A DNA stretch of 54,289 nucleotides from assembly GCA_019322485.1 (NCBI GenBank), contig JAHWIK010000001.1, positions 1 to 54,289 on the forward strand. Reading direction: 5' to 3'. The notes beneath the pieces were generated by a model. That model was not told the origin of the DNA. It ran no database searches and saw only the letters and a program-made list of their open reading frames with translations. Position numbers and translations under genes: made by a program. This DNA comes from Candidatus Woesearchaeota archaeon. GTDB taxonomy: Archaea > Nanobdellota > Nanobdellia > Woesearchaeales > JAHWIC01. Below, piece after piece: positions 1-15,000 of this stretch (within the stretch, counting starts at the first letter, position 1; each line of letters begins with the position of its first letter).

Positions 1-3000
1 AACTGAGTTGGGTCAAAGTTCTCGCTAAACTGCCATATGCTTGTATTGCTTGAGAAATCCTCTTCATCATAAGCAGCACAGACCCAGTAATAAGTTGTTC
101 CATCTGTTGTTGTCCATGTATAGCTGTCATTGCCTAAGTAAGTCATACTGCTTGGGCTTGTTCCACCCCATAGGTAATATGCCAGTGCATCACCATCAAC
201 ATCTGTAGAGCCTGAGCATGACACATTAACTGAGTTTATTGTATAGAATGAATCATTTGCAGGGCTTCTAACACTTGGAGTTGTTGGCGGTGAATTTGTT
301 AGTGTGGTTTCACTTGAATTATATGTTTCTCCATCAGTATAGCCGTCATTTGGCGTTACTGAACACTTCCAGGACTCATGTGTAATTGTTTCATTAGAAC
401 TTAAAGAGCTTAAACCGTTTTGGTAGAGTTTTTTGACTTCATTTGAGTTTAAGGAGCGGTTGAAGATAAGGACTTCGTCTATGGTGCCGTTGAAATAAGC
501 ATTTACTTCAGAGTCCTCTGGGTCATATCCTCCATAGCCTACATAAAGGTTCTCACCACCAGGACTGAATGTTCCAGATACATCTGAATCAGTAGCTACA
601 AGATTTCCATCTGTGTACATCCTTGCTACAGAACCGTCATAAGTGACAGTCACAAAATACCAATTACCAGCTGTCAACCTATTACTATCAGACAAAGATA
701 TTAATTGAACTCCGTAATCTGTATAATAGAAATATAAATCATTTCCATCATCGGTGTTTAGTGAATATGACTGTTCTTGGGCACGTTTAGCTAGAATACT
801 TCCTACATTGCTTGTTGATGCTGGATTTATCCAAGTAGCCATTGTAAAGCTTTCACTTGTTGTCCATGAGAAGTCAGCAGTCTCAATCCTATCATCAACA
901 CCATCAAACTCATAAGCACCAAATCCATCATGACCGCCAGTTTCATCATAAGTTGCACCTTGTACAGAACCCCAGTTCTCATAACCAGAGTAATCCTTTG
1001 CTTCTTCTTCTGAATCAAGGCCTTCTTCGTAGAGTGCTTGGATTTCTGTGGCTGAAAGGCTTCTGTTCCAGATGATTACTTCGTCTATTGTTGCATTAGC
1101 TTGGAGTTCAGGAGGAACTTGCGGATAGCCAGCATCTTGCGTTTTTGCCCCAATAATCAGATCTTCTGTTGAACTATATAGCCCAGTACCATCATATGTA
1201 TCTGTTGTACTTGCTACCTCCCCATTAACATAAAGCTTTATCTCACCATTGCCTGCAACGCCAACAAGGTGATACCATTTATCTTTTTCAGCGAATCCAG
1301 TTCCTGTTTGTGAACTCTGAAAAGTAGAACTATCCCTAAATGAAAATACTATATTGTTTGTGGATATCACAGAGATATGCCATCCAGTAGTACCAGTCTC
1401 AGTATTAGCTATAAATGACTGGGTTTTGTCAACTTCATTCATTTTAACCCATAAAGAAACAGTTAAGGTATCTAATTCAAAAATATCTTCTCCAATATGG
1501 ATGCTGCCGTTTTCAAACTCATAACCCTGCCCAACCTTGCCATCTGTTAGATAAGGGGGAGGGCCACCATAAACAGTCCCATCATTACCATAAACAGTTC
1601 TATCATCTGCATTGCCTTCCATGTACCAAGCACCAACCATATCAGAGTTGTTTATGTCTGTATGTTTTGAGTTAAGGCTTTCAAACGGCATGTTAAGGAC
1701 TGTTATTGATTTATCATCTACATACCAGTTAATAATCGTTTTAACTGAGTCATCATCGTTGTCATCAGAGTTATTTATAGAACATCCTAAGTCATTTGAT
1801 GTGTAAACTTCATAAGCGCCTCTTGAGGAGTTGTATAAGTCGGCTATTTCTGTTGCTGATAAGCTTCTGTTCCAGATGACTACTTCGTCTATTGTGCCGT
1901 TAAAATCATATGTTCCGCCATTTGTGGCTCCAATATACATGTTGGCATTTGCTGGGTCAAAATCCCCGGTTTCATCAACATAGACATTACTTGACTCAAC
2001 TCCATTCACATAAATTTTTCCACTATCTCCTCCATAAGTTCCAACAACGTGATACCATCCTTTGCTTGGAATTACATTATCATCAGAATAGAGCAACTCA
2101 TATCCTCCACCGTCTGTGGTGCCTATACTAAACTGTATTCCATTAATAGGTGCTGGTCCAATATTCCTATCATCAACACCAATATAGAATCCATCATAAG
2201 GTTGCGGGTCTCCAGTAGAAGTGTCAATAAATAACTGCGTATCACCATCAAAATTACCTGGGTCTGCGTAAATCCAAGCTGAAACACTCATCTCAATAGC
2301 GCCTGCTCCATATAAAGGACTTGTTCCAACATTAATCCAGTCATCACCTCCATCAAACTCATAAGCCTGGCCGACTCTTCCAGCATAAGTCTTTGTTGCG
2401 CTTGAAACAGTTCCATTATTAACACCAGTTTCATCATAAGTCCATGAAGAATTACCCCATTCAAAGCGCCATTCTCCAACTAAACCATCAGTTATATCAT
2501 TATGAGCGCCGATATAAGGTATTGAATGAGTTGGCTCTTGGTTTAGCACTAAATCATTTGAGAATAATGTTGTACCACCTATAATGCCGTCGTTTGGTGT
2601 TAAAGCGCAAGACCAGCGCTCATGCTTGTTTGTTTCGTTATGAGATAAAGAGCTTAATCCAAAGCGGTAAAGGTTTCTGATTTCATTTGTGTTTAAGGTT
2701 CTGTTGAAGATAAGGACTTCGTCTATTGAACCATTGAAATAACCTGTAAAGTCATACCCTCTTCCGATTCTTGATGGGGTGCTTGTTGTGTTTACTACCT
2801 GATTATTAATGCTAGATTCAGCTAATGATACCCCATCTACATAACAATTGATGTTTGTAGTGTTTGGTCCATCTTGTGAAAAGACATAATGATGCCACTT
2901 ACTATCATTATAAGAGAAACTGAACTTCCTATTGCCACCATCAATACCAATAAAAATAGTAGTTCCAGACTCAAATATTACGTCATAATCCGATCTGTTT

Positions 3001-6000
3001 CCGCTTGGACCAGCACCCCAGCCAAGAGGCCTTTGGTTATTACCACTCGAGGTTTTAGCCCAAAGACTAATTGTCCTATCTTGGCTTCCAGTTATAGTGA
3101 TATTCTCGCTTGTTTCAATATAATCATCAATTCCATCAAACTCATAAGCACCTTTTCCATCATGGCCAGCACTTCCGTTGAATACAGCGCCAGTAACAGT
3201 TCCATCATTGCTATAGCCGGAATAATCCTCTGTCCAGTTATCATTGTCATGTGTTGAGTTGCCTCTCCATGCCTCAAACGGCATATTAAGAACTGTTATT
3301 GAGGTATCATCTTTGTACCAGTTGTATACTGCCTTTATTGGGTCGCCGTCTCCATCATAGAGGTCATTTCCGCCGCAGCCAATGTCCTGTTCGTCATAGG
3401 CATAGTCGCCTCTGCTTGAGTCATATAAATCAGAGATTTCTGAGGCAGATAAGGAACGGTTCCAAACAATCAACTCATCTATTGTGCCATTGAAGTAATG
3501 GCTGCCCGATGAACCTATACGTGGCAATGCTCCAATTGACACTCCAAGTGTGTTTGTTATTGCATTGCCTCCTGTTGTTAGATTTACACCGTTTATGAAT
3601 ATAGCTCCTTGTTGGCCTGATTCCCATGTAAATGCAATGTGTGTCCATTCACCTGAAACCACATTACTAGCAGGGGCTTCTGCTGATAACTGATAGGCCA
3701 TACTGTCTTCTATCCACCCACTCACATAGGAGCTGTTAATCATGAGCTTTGCACGTACGCCTTCATCAAATATTACATCAGCGGTACCGGATAGTGCATT
3801 ATGGTTGACCCAAGCAGCAATTGTTATGGAAGTTCTGCCAGGATAGTCTGGATCCTGGTTAGTGCTCATATAGTCATCAACACCATCAAACTCATATGCC
3901 TTGCCTACACGACCTCCATCAGTATGGGTTGCACCATAAACTGTGTAGTTTTCTACATCACCATCTGGCTCTATATAATCAGCATATACCCAGGTTGAGT
4001 TGCCCCATTCAAATCTGAACTCATATAATCTGTCAGACTCATACTTATTATGCCCGCCGATGTAGGGGTTGTAATGTGTTGGTGTGGAGCTGATGTTTAT
4101 TGTGTCAGTTTTTGTCTTGTTTATATACCCTGATTTGGAGCAGGTAACATTCCAGCTGTATGTTCCGCCTGAAGAGAAGCTGCGCGTATATTCGTATGTT
4201 CCGCTGCTGTAGCTCATCGAGTTTCCAGTTGAGTCAGCAAAGTTTGCTATGCAGTTTGCTCCTGATATTGAATCGTTTGCAGCGTCTGTGAAGTTGGCAT
4301 AGAACTTGACATCATCCCCAGTGAACACAACATTTGAGCCAGCTTCTGCATCAGTATCATCCCAGATAGACAGGACTTCGCTGGTTAAAGGCAGCCAATC
4401 CCCAATTAATAAGTTTCCGCTGGCGTTATATGGAAGCAGGGTATCACCTACAAAATCACCATCTGTATCACTTCCAAGGTAATCAGACCACCAGTTTCCT
4501 CCTATGCATGAGCCGCCAACTATATTGGGTCCTATTGAGCAGTTGTAGGTTGCGTTCCAGGTATTGTTTGCATTTTCCCAGGCATTGATTCCATTGGTGT
4601 CGAATTTGTTATTATAGACTGTGCTGTCCTCTGAGCCGACAAACCGGATTCCATAATCATCATTGTTTTCAAATGTATTGTTTGTAAAGATATTGTACTC
4701 GCAGCCAGCCCAGACGTAGATTCCTGTGTTGCCATTGTAGCTTATTATATTGTCGTTAATAGTGTTGTTTACAGATGAGGATGAGAAGTACATTCCATAA
4801 TTCGTGTTGTTGTTAAATGAATTTGATGTGAAGTTGCTTTTTATGCTTTGGAAGACATGAGCCCCACGTTCAGTGCTATTGCTTACATTATTGGAGATGA
4901 TGTTGTTATACCCTCCATATTGAATGTAGATTCCGTAGCTGTTGTTGCTTATGGTGTTATATCTAAAGGTACTGTTGAAGACGGCGTTAAAGTCGATTCC
5001 ATGGCTTTTGCCTTCTACATAATTAGAGGTAACTGTATTATCCTTGCTGCCAAAGAGGGAGATTCCATGATTGAGGCTATTGCCTGTTATATTGTTGCCG
5101 TGAATTGTAAAGCCATTGCAGTTGCTGGCTGAATTTATTCCATTTCTGTCGCTTATTAATGTATTTGATGAAATGTTGGCGTATGAACCAGAGGTGATGG
5201 TAATTCCATTCAGGCCATTATAGCTTATATCGTTGAAAATGATGGTATTATTGTCTGAAGTGGAATAGAGGTAAATTCCATCGTACTGGCTGTTAATGGT
5301 ATTCTCTTTGATAAGGTTCAAGTCACCATAGCCGTTGATTCCACGGCCATTGGCAGCGTTTTCGCTTATATTGTTATTAGTGATATTGTTGCGGTTTGAA
5401 TTACTTAAAGTGATACCCTCATCTAGGTTTTTGGTTATCTCGTTGTAGGAAACACTGTTGTTTTGAGTTCCTTGCGACAGCCCAAGTCCAATGCTGCTGA
5501 ACTGTATTGTATTATTGGCAATAATGGTGCGCCCACCGCCGTAGAGTTGCACTCCATAATCTGTGTTGTATATAAATGTGTTATTTGTGATGATGTTGTC
5601 ATAACCACCCAGGTAGAATCCTTCCTCTGTGTTAAAGCTGACATTATTTAGGTGGAAAATGTTGCCCCAGCTGTAAGTGTAGATTCCCTCCCTGTTGTAG
5701 ATTAGGGTATTGCCAGTGTAGTTAGTATAGTGCGCGCTAGTGCCTGTGCCAATTCCATAATTAGTGTTGTTTCTTGCAGTGTTATTGGCAACGACATTTG
5801 ATGGACTGGAAGAGATGTAGATTCCAGTGCCGCCGTAACTTGCTGAATTATTTATGATATGATTGCCAGGTGTATTGCTAGAGAGGTAGATTCCCGTCTG
5901 GCTGTTATTGTTTGCAGTGTTAGAGGTAATGGTGTTGTTTGAGGCAGTATCTAGATAGATTCCATACTGGTTGTTGTTTGCATTATTGGAGGTAAGAGTG

Positions 6001-9000
6001 TTGTAGTGTGCATTGTTGGAGAAGTACATTCCACGTCCAGTGGGAGAGTTGTTTGCTGTATTTGAGGTAAAGGTGTTGTACTTTGCCTCACGAATCCAGA
6101 ATCCACGCAGGCTGCTGCCTTTAACTACATTAGAAGTAACTGTGTTGTTGTGGGCCTGGTAGAGGTAGATTCCATACTGGTTGTCATTTACTGTGTTATT
6201 GGTGATGGTATTGTTCTGGGTTGTGCTTCCGTAAATATAGATTCCATACTGGTTGTCATTTACTGTGTTCCCTGAAACTAGATTATACCTTGCGTTGGTG
6301 CTACTAATGCGGATTCCGTAGTTGGTGTTGTCAATAACTGTATTATTGGTGATATTGCTGTATCTGATGGGATTTCCATAAATTCCATAATAGTTGTAAT
6401 TTATTGTGTTATTTGAAATGAGGTTACTGTCTGCGCTTGTCGCGAAGTAGAACCCATACCAGGTGTTGTTGTTTACTGTGTTATGGGTAAAGGTGTTGTT
6501 TGAGCTTGAAACGATGTAGAATCCACGCTCGTTGCCGTTTACTGTGTTATTTGTGATAGTGTTATAGTTACAGTTAGATTGCAGGTAGATTCCATAATCA
6601 GCGTTGTCATTTGCTGCATTTGAAGTGAAGTTATTATTTTTGGCGTTGGTGGTGAGATAGAATCCATTTTGGGTGTTATTCCTTGCTGTGTTGTTTGTAA
6701 GGACATTGTTTGAGCTGGAGGAGAAATAGAATCCCTGCTGAGTGTTGTTGTTTGCATTATTAGAAGTAAAGGTATTATAGTTCGAATTGGAATAGATGCT
6801 AAATCCATCCCGGTTGTTCTTGTTCGCATTATTGAAAGTAACAGTGTTGTTATGGCTGCTGGATAATAGGATTCCAGCATATCCGCTGTTACTTGCATTA
6901 TTGAGGGTAATGGTGTTGTTATTAGACTCGGCGCCGGCGTAGATTCCATAATAGTTTCCATTTGCTGTATTGGAGGCAAGGTAATTGTATTTTGAAACTT
7001 GGCTGAGGAGGATTCCATAGTTGGTATTGTTGTTTGCATTATTAGATGTAAGGATGTTATTTGAACCTAGGTAGACATAGATTCCACGCTTGTTGTCGTT
7101 TGCTGTGTTGGAAGTAAGAGTGTTGTTGTCTGCCTGGAAATAGATATAGATTCCATAATCAGTGTTGTTGTTTGCTGTGTTGGAAGTAAGGGTGGTGTTT
7201 GAGCTGCTCCAGACGTAGATTCCATACCTGCTGTTGTTATTTGCTGTATTATTTGTGAGAATATTATGATTCGAGCCTTGCCGGACAAGGATTCCATCTT
7301 GGGTGTTAAAAGTTACTGTGTTGGAAGTAAGGTTGTTGTTGTTTGAGCTTAAGAGGTAGATTCCGGTTTCAACGTTGTCGTATGCTGTATTATTAATCAA
7401 TAAGCCGTCATTTGCACCGCCACGCCAGTAGATACCCTGGGTGAAGTTATTTACATTGCAATTCTTAACAGTAACATTATCCTTACCATTATTATCAATT
7501 CCATAGCTTGTGCTTGACTGGTCCCCTGTTATGTTGTGCCCAGCGCAATCCAAAGTTATATCATCAGCACCGATTGTTATACAGGTGCCGGAGCCTGTCT
7601 GGCTTAAATTCTTGCCAAGTGTTGTATCTCCTGTTATTGTGGCACCGCAATCACCAACTTCTATTTGAGCATCGTCGCTTGAGGTTTGTGCTTCATAATC
7701 ATCATGGCTGCAGGTTACATTCCATTCCTGAGTGCCTGGGTCTGAGAAGGTTCTTTCATAGGCATAGGTTTGGTAGAGGTTTTTGTTGAGTTTTTCAACC
7801 TGCCAGTCATAGTATGTGTCGCTTCCACTAAGATTTGTTCCAAAACCAACAACTATTGGATTATCATCAGAATCAACAGCAACTGCATAGGCATACTCCT
7901 GTGTTCCAGTATCACCAGGGCTTGTCCAGTTATACTCCCAAACCAGGCTTCCGCTGGAATTCAGCTTCTGGACATACCAGTCATCGCTGTCGTCTCCTGT
8001 AAGATTTAACCCATAACCAGCAACAATTATATCACCAGAAGAATCAACATCTACTCCCTGAGGTACGTCTGTTGATGGCCCTGTCCAGTTATACTCCCAA
8101 ACCTGGCTTCCGCTGGAATTCAGCTTCTTAACATGCAAGTCAGAGGTGCTGTCTCCTGTAAGATTCGTTCCATAACCAGCAACAATTATATTATCATCAG
8201 AATCAACAGCTACTGAATAGGCATAGTCTGCTCCCCATGCAAGAGGTCCAAATACAGGCCCTGTCCAGTTAAACTCCCACAATTTACTTCCGCTGGAATT
8301 CAGCTTCTCAACATGCCAGTCCCTGTAACTGTCTTCTGAAAGATTACCCCCAAAGCCAGCAACAATTATATTATCATCAGAATCAACAGCTACTGAATAG
8401 GCATAGTCTGCTCCCCCGAAAGCGCCTGCTCCTGGCCCTGTCCAGTTATAATCCCACAACAAACTGCCAGAGGAATTCAGCTTCTCAACATGCCAGTCAG
8501 CGCTGTCGTCTCCTGTAAGATTAACCCCAGTACCAGCAACAATTATATTATCATCAGAATCAACAGCTACTGAATAGACATAGTCTGTTCCTGAAGCTCC
8601 TGCAGGCCCTGTCCAGTTATACCCCCATAATTTACTTCCACTGGAATTCAGCTTCTCCACATGCCAGTCAGTGCTGGTAGAGCCCATAAGTTGCCAGCCA
8701 GAACCAGCAGCTATTACATTACCAGAAGAATCAAAAGCAACTCCATAAACATAGTCTACTGATGACGCAGTCCAGTTATACTCCCATAATTTATCTCCAC
8801 TGGAATTCAGCTTCTCCACATGCCAGTCATAACTAGAGCTTCCAATAAGATTATATCCATAACCTCCAATTACCATGTTATCAGAAGAATCAACATCTAT
8901 TGCCCTACATACGCCTACTCCTGCTACTCCTGCAGGCCCTGTCCAGTTATACATCCATATGAATTTGTTCCACTCATCCATGCTATAGGTTCCGTCACTA

Positions 9001-12000
9001 AAGGTTATATTGCAGTCTGCACCGCTTATGAATTCATCTTCCTCTCCAGTATACTGGCTTGTGTAATTTGCGTAGAAAAAGAGATAATCTCCTGTGTACT
9101 TTGTCTGCGAGCCTTCTTTTGGGTCTGTATCATCCCAGAGCGAAAGACCTGAATCCTTGCCAAAGATATCAATCCCGCTTGAGTTTAATGTGGTTCCTTC
9201 TGTATAGCCGTCATTTGGGGTGATAGAACATTTCCATAACTCATTAGTTACTGTTTCTTCGTAGGAGATTGAACTTAAACCGCTTTGGTAGAGTTTTTCT
9301 ATCTGAGCCGCAGATAGGCTTCTGTTGAAGATAAGGACTTCGTCTATTGTTCCGTTGAAATAACCACTAGTATCATAATCTCTGCCAATCAATACATCCA
9401 AATCGGTTATGTTAGCATGCGAAGGCAAGGAACCTAATGCAAATGTAGTGGGGGTGTGGTTTTCTCCATTTACCCAGATTTCCATGTGTTCATTTCCTTT
9501 GAATCTTGCTACAGCGTGATACCAAGTATCTTTTTGTAAAGCTTGATTGCTGCAAATCAACCCACCGCTAAAAGGGGTGCCTGATTTGGATATTGTCAGT
9601 TCAAGCCTATCTGTTCCGCAGAATTGAGTATCATCGAATGTGAATTCCCATCCTCTTTTAGCTGCTCCAGCATAGTATTTCTGTACTATTCCTTGCCTCT
9701 GTCTTGTTGTGCCCCCTACCAAACTTCTTAGATTTATCCAAGCAGATATTGTGAATTCTGTGCTTACATCTAAGCTATCGTCATCACTTATATTGATATA
9801 AGTTGAATTTCCATCAAACTCATAAGCACCAAAGCCGTCATAACCACCAGTTGAGTTCCAGGTTGAACCATTGACAAACCCATCATTACCATAGCCAGAA
9901 TAATCGATTGCAAAGTCATCTGCATCATGCGTTGCATTGCCCCAGCCCTCAAACGGCATGTTAAGTATTGTTAGCGACTTATCATCAACATACCAGTCGA
10001 TTATTGGCTTGACTGAATCTTCATCTGCATCAGCAGAATTATTTAATGAACAGCCAATGTCATTATCTAGGTAAGCATAGTCTCCTTTGCTTGATTCGTA
10101 TAGTTTTTCAATTTCTGTTGCTGATAAGGAACGGTTCCAGATTATGACTTCATCAATTGTGCCGTTCCAGAAATATGTTTCAGGCGTACCATCTAGGTCA
10201 GCATCATATGCTCCTATCCCTAAGACAATACTTGTTGTAGGAATTCCAGAAGTTTTTGCCTCACCATAAGTATTTGTTCCATTTACGTATATTCTACCAT
10301 AGCCACTAGAATCAAATGTGTATGCAACATGATACCACTTATCATTTTGAGTTATTGAGCCAGTTGACTCAATTACATCTTTATGCCAGACAATTCCCTT
10401 TATTTGTCCAGTAGAAAGAACATCGATTCCATAAGCTCCTGCCTTTGTTGCGATTATTTGCTCCCCAGAAGAATAGTTCTTGGGTTTAATCCAAGCAGCG
10501 ATAGTTAATTCATCGCTTATATCTAAGGGATTGCTATCGGCAATCTTAATATAATCATCAACACCATCAAACTCATAAGCCTGTCCAACACGGCCTTCAT
10601 ATGTGTGGTTGGCGCCACTTACAGTTCCATTATTAACCTCAGTCTCATCGTAAGTCCAAGTAGAATTCCCATATTCAAAGCGCCATTCGCCAACTAAGCC
10701 TGAATCAATCCTGTTGTGCGCTCCAATGTAAGGTGTGGAATGTGTTGGGTCTGTGTTTAGTGTGATGTTATCGCTTGCAGTTTGGCTTTCATAGCTGTCA
10801 TGCTCGCAGCTAACATTCCAGTAATGGGTGCCTGACTCTGAGAAGGTTCTTTCATGTTTGTAAAGTTGCTGGAGTTTGAGGATATACGTATCGCTTGACA
10901 TAGTACCAACTATGACCTTTTCTTTGGAATCTAATGCAACTGAATAACCAAAATAACTTTCTTCAGTTGGGCCAGTCCAATTATACTCTCCTAACTTATT
11001 GCCATCAGAATCAAGCTTCTCCACATGCAGGTCATAATAAATCCTACCTGTAATATCTTGGCCCTCTCCTGAAATAATAATATTATCATTAGAATCAATT
11101 GCAACTGAACGGGCTGAATCATGATCTTGAGTTATGTCACTCCAATTATACCCCCATAACTTATTGCCATCAGAATCAAGTTTTTCTACATGCCAATAAT
11201 ATATGTTACCTGTAGTTCTTCCTCTTCCTACAACAACAATATCATCATTAGAATCCACTGCGACACCATAGGCAATGTCAACGGCAGAACCTGGACTGCT
11301 CCAATTATACCCCCATACCTTACCGCCGCTAGAATTCAACTTCTCCACATGCCAATCAGAAAAACTCTTCTGTCCTGCAACAATAATATCATCATTGGAA
11401 TCAACTGCAACTGAACGAGCATCATCAGTTACACTGCCAGAGCTAGTCCAGTTATACCCCCATAGTTTACTTCCACTAGAATTCAACTTCTCCACATGCC
11501 AGTCATAACCTGAAATAGACATAACCCCTGCAACAATAATATCATCATTGGAATCAACTGCAACTGAATAAGCCACATCAGCAGCTGAGCCACTCCAATT
11601 ATACTCCCAGATTTCGTCACCACTACTATTTAATTTTTTCACATGCCAATCATAGTTTGAACTTCCACTTATGAGGTCATTTCCATATCCTGCAACAATA
11701 ATATCATCATTAGAATCCACTGCAACCCCAACAGCACCTTCTGGGTCTGAATTATTCCATACAAACTCCCACTGCTTTGTACCATTTGAGTAAAGTTTCT
11801 CCACATGCCAATCATAGACAACACCAGCCACATATTGATAATCCCCTGCGAGGATAATCTCATCATTAGAGTCCACTGCAACCGACCTGGCAACATATTC
11901 ATAGATGCTTGGGTCACTTAGATTATAACTCCACAACAAGTGATAACCTTCAGGCATATTATAACTTCCATCACTGAAGTCAATAGTGCAACTTCCGTTG

Positions 12001-15000
12001 CTTATAGGCAGTCCAACCTCACCAGTATATGCATTTGAGTAATTGGCATAGAACATTACATCATCCCCTAATCTTTTGCCTTGTGAACCGCCTTGCGGGT
12101 CATTATCATCCCAGACTGAAAGAGACGAGTCCTTGATGGTATTGGTTTCGCTTGAGTTTAATGCAGTTCCTTCTGTATAGCCGTCAGTTGGGGTGATAGA
12201 ACACTTCCATTCTTCACTATATACTGTTTCGTTGTGAGAGATTGAGCTTAAGCCAGACTGGTAGAGTTTTCTGACTTGGTTTGCGTTTAAGCTTCTATTG
12301 AAGATAAGGACTTCGTCGATTGTTCCGTCGAAATACCTGTTATTAAAATCCAACCCGAACCTAACATCTGCATTAGCACCTATAGTTCCTGATATAGTGC
12401 CTGTTGAGCCAGCAGCATCTAATTCTCCATTAATCCAGGTTTTTGGTGCTTCTCCACTCTTCCAGGTTCCAACGACATGGTACCACGCCCCCGTGCCTAG
12501 TGAGTTACCTGATGAATAGCCATATTTATATGTAGAACCGTTGCCAATATAGAACTCGAGCCTATTATTCGCACCATTACCAGAAAAAAAGACCGCATCA
12601 TTAGTACCACTTCTGGACTCTATTATTGGGTCGGCTATATCAAAATCATCAATATTTATCCATGCTGAAACAGTTGTTTCATCCATGCCATAAAATAAGG
12701 CTTCGCTTATTGTGATATAATCATCACCACCATCAAACTCATAAGCACCCCAGCCATCATAGCCGCCAGTTCTGTTAAAGGTTGCATTTATTACCCTTCC
12801 ACTCTTGTTGTGGGGAGAATAATCCCTTGTCCACCCTATGCCTGCTGAGTTGTTCCATTCAAACGGCATATTCAAGATAGTTAATGATTCACCATCTTTG
12901 TACCAGTTGATTATTGGCTTGACTGAATCACCATCTGCGTCAGCTGAATTATTTAGTGAGCAGCCAATATCACTATCTAGGTAAGCATAATCTCCTTTGC
13001 TTGATTCGTATAGTTTTTCAATTTCTGTTGCTGATAAGGAACGGTTCCAGATGGTTACTTCGTCTATTGTGCCGTTGAAATGATTTGGTATCCCTGCGGA
13101 TGGATAATTTCCGATAGTTACATACCCCGTAGTTGTACCTCCAAATGTAGAGGCATCTTCGAAAAACTCACCATTAACATATAAGCTTGCTTTGGAAGTT
13201 GTGGTATCAAAAACAGCTACAAGGTGAGTCCAATCTGTTGTTATGCTATATGAGGAGTCCCAATAGTTTGCTCCAGTCATCAAAGCAGCTTTCCCATTCT
13301 CTAAAAGTAAGGTCCAATCATAACCTCCGTTATCTGGGCATATAATCCATTGTTTGACAGATGGGCTCTCTGTTTTAACCCACGCACTATAAGTTAATGC
13401 AGATGGTGTAGTGAAAGTAAGGCTAGTTTGTACCCTCTCAGTGCTACTATCAAACCAATAACCCTTACCAACCCTGCCTTCATCAGTATGTGTTGCACCA
13501 GTAACAGTTCCATTATTCCTTCCGGTTTCATCATAAGTCCAGGTAGAATTGCCCCATTCGAAGCGCCATTCGCCAACTAAGCCTGAATCAAGCCGGTTAT
13601 GCGCGCCAATGTAAGGTATTGAATGTGTTGGTGCATTAGTTTCATCATTGTATGCATAACCAACATCACTGCCAAACCTAAACTCTAAAGTAACATGCCC
13701 TTCTTTTAGTTTCAGGCTTGATTCATAGCCAGTTTCATTGCAGGAATAATCTTCAACAAACACAGAACTGTTTCCAGAGCTTCTGTTAATCCAGGTATAA
13801 TTAACTAGAGCATCACCGCACCTAAGCTCAATGAAATTGTAGTTGTAATCTGTTCCATTGTAACCAGCAATATCTGTCCAGGTTGCACCATTAATTGGTG
13901 TTATTGTCAGATTAGCTGTTCCAGTTGTGTTAAACATAACAGTCCAGTTGTCGCCAACCTCAGGATAGCTGATGATATTGAGTATATCTATCTCAGTACC
14001 AAATCCTGAGAAGTGCTCAGCAGTAAAGGTTAATCTGCCATTAACAGGGTCATAGCTTATGTCATGGCATATATCACATTCCTTGCCATTAGCAATAATC
14101 TCCTCCCTTGAGCTGTAGAATCCATCTGCGTAATAGATTTTAGGAATTCCTGAGTACCATACATTCTCTAGGGTTATTGTAACAGAATGATTAAAGCTTT
14201 TATCTAAAGCAGATGAATTTGCAGAAACAAATCCAAAGCCAAGCTTTACATTTGTGTTGTAATCTTCTCTGCTTGTATTCACACCATACTCTTCACCAAA
14301 CTCAATCTTTCCATCACTAGTTGCAAGAGTTAGATTTGTGACATTCTCAAAGTCGCTTATTATCCTAAAGTCAGTGCTTCCTTCAGCTCTGTCAAATTCA
14401 GCAGCAAAAGGAACACCTCTTTCATATGTTTCGCTGTAAGCTACTATGCCAGAGTCCAAACTGAATGCATAATCCTCGCCAGGTGTTATATTCAAGGCTT
14501 CTTCCCAACCACCAGAGCATTCCTGCGAATTAGCATCCCAGCCATCGCATCTGTAAAGTTTATCACCTTTTGCAGTTACATTTACAGCTGCATCTGTAAA
14601 GTTTACCTTGGATGAATCTATTGCATATAGCTCAAACAGCTCTCCTGTTTCATTCAGGTCATCTATGTTAATCAGGTCTGTTGTGTTGGAATAAAGCTCT
14701 ACATCCTTGATGACTATTCCCCTAACAGGATGGTTCTTGAGCCTGATGTTTATATCATAGATTCCTTCTTTTATCTTTATGTAATCCTGCTCAGGCTTTA
14801 AATAAGAGGTATCAAGTATGCTGTCAATAAGCTCTACCACAGCATCCTCAAGCTTTTTGAGCTTTGATGTTTTTACATGCGCAGAGAAGATAATCTCTTT
14901 AGGAATGCCAAACTCGTAAACCTCCAAAGCTTCTTTTTTGCCAATAAGAAGCCAGAATGAGGACTTATCCCAATCAAGAATAGTTAGTCTAACTCGTTCA

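Noticed and set aside
4848..5132. A 94-codon plus-strand frame opposite the beta-helix
   Set aside because: A shadow of the repeat DNA with Val/Ile-rich translation and no promoter or ribosome-binding site.
6539..7039. A 166-codon minus-strand frame rich in Thr, Ile and Gln across the beta-helix
   Set aside because: It is out of frame with the giant gene and its repetitiveness comes from the same DNA repeats; the in-frame reading gives the NNxYGIYL coils.
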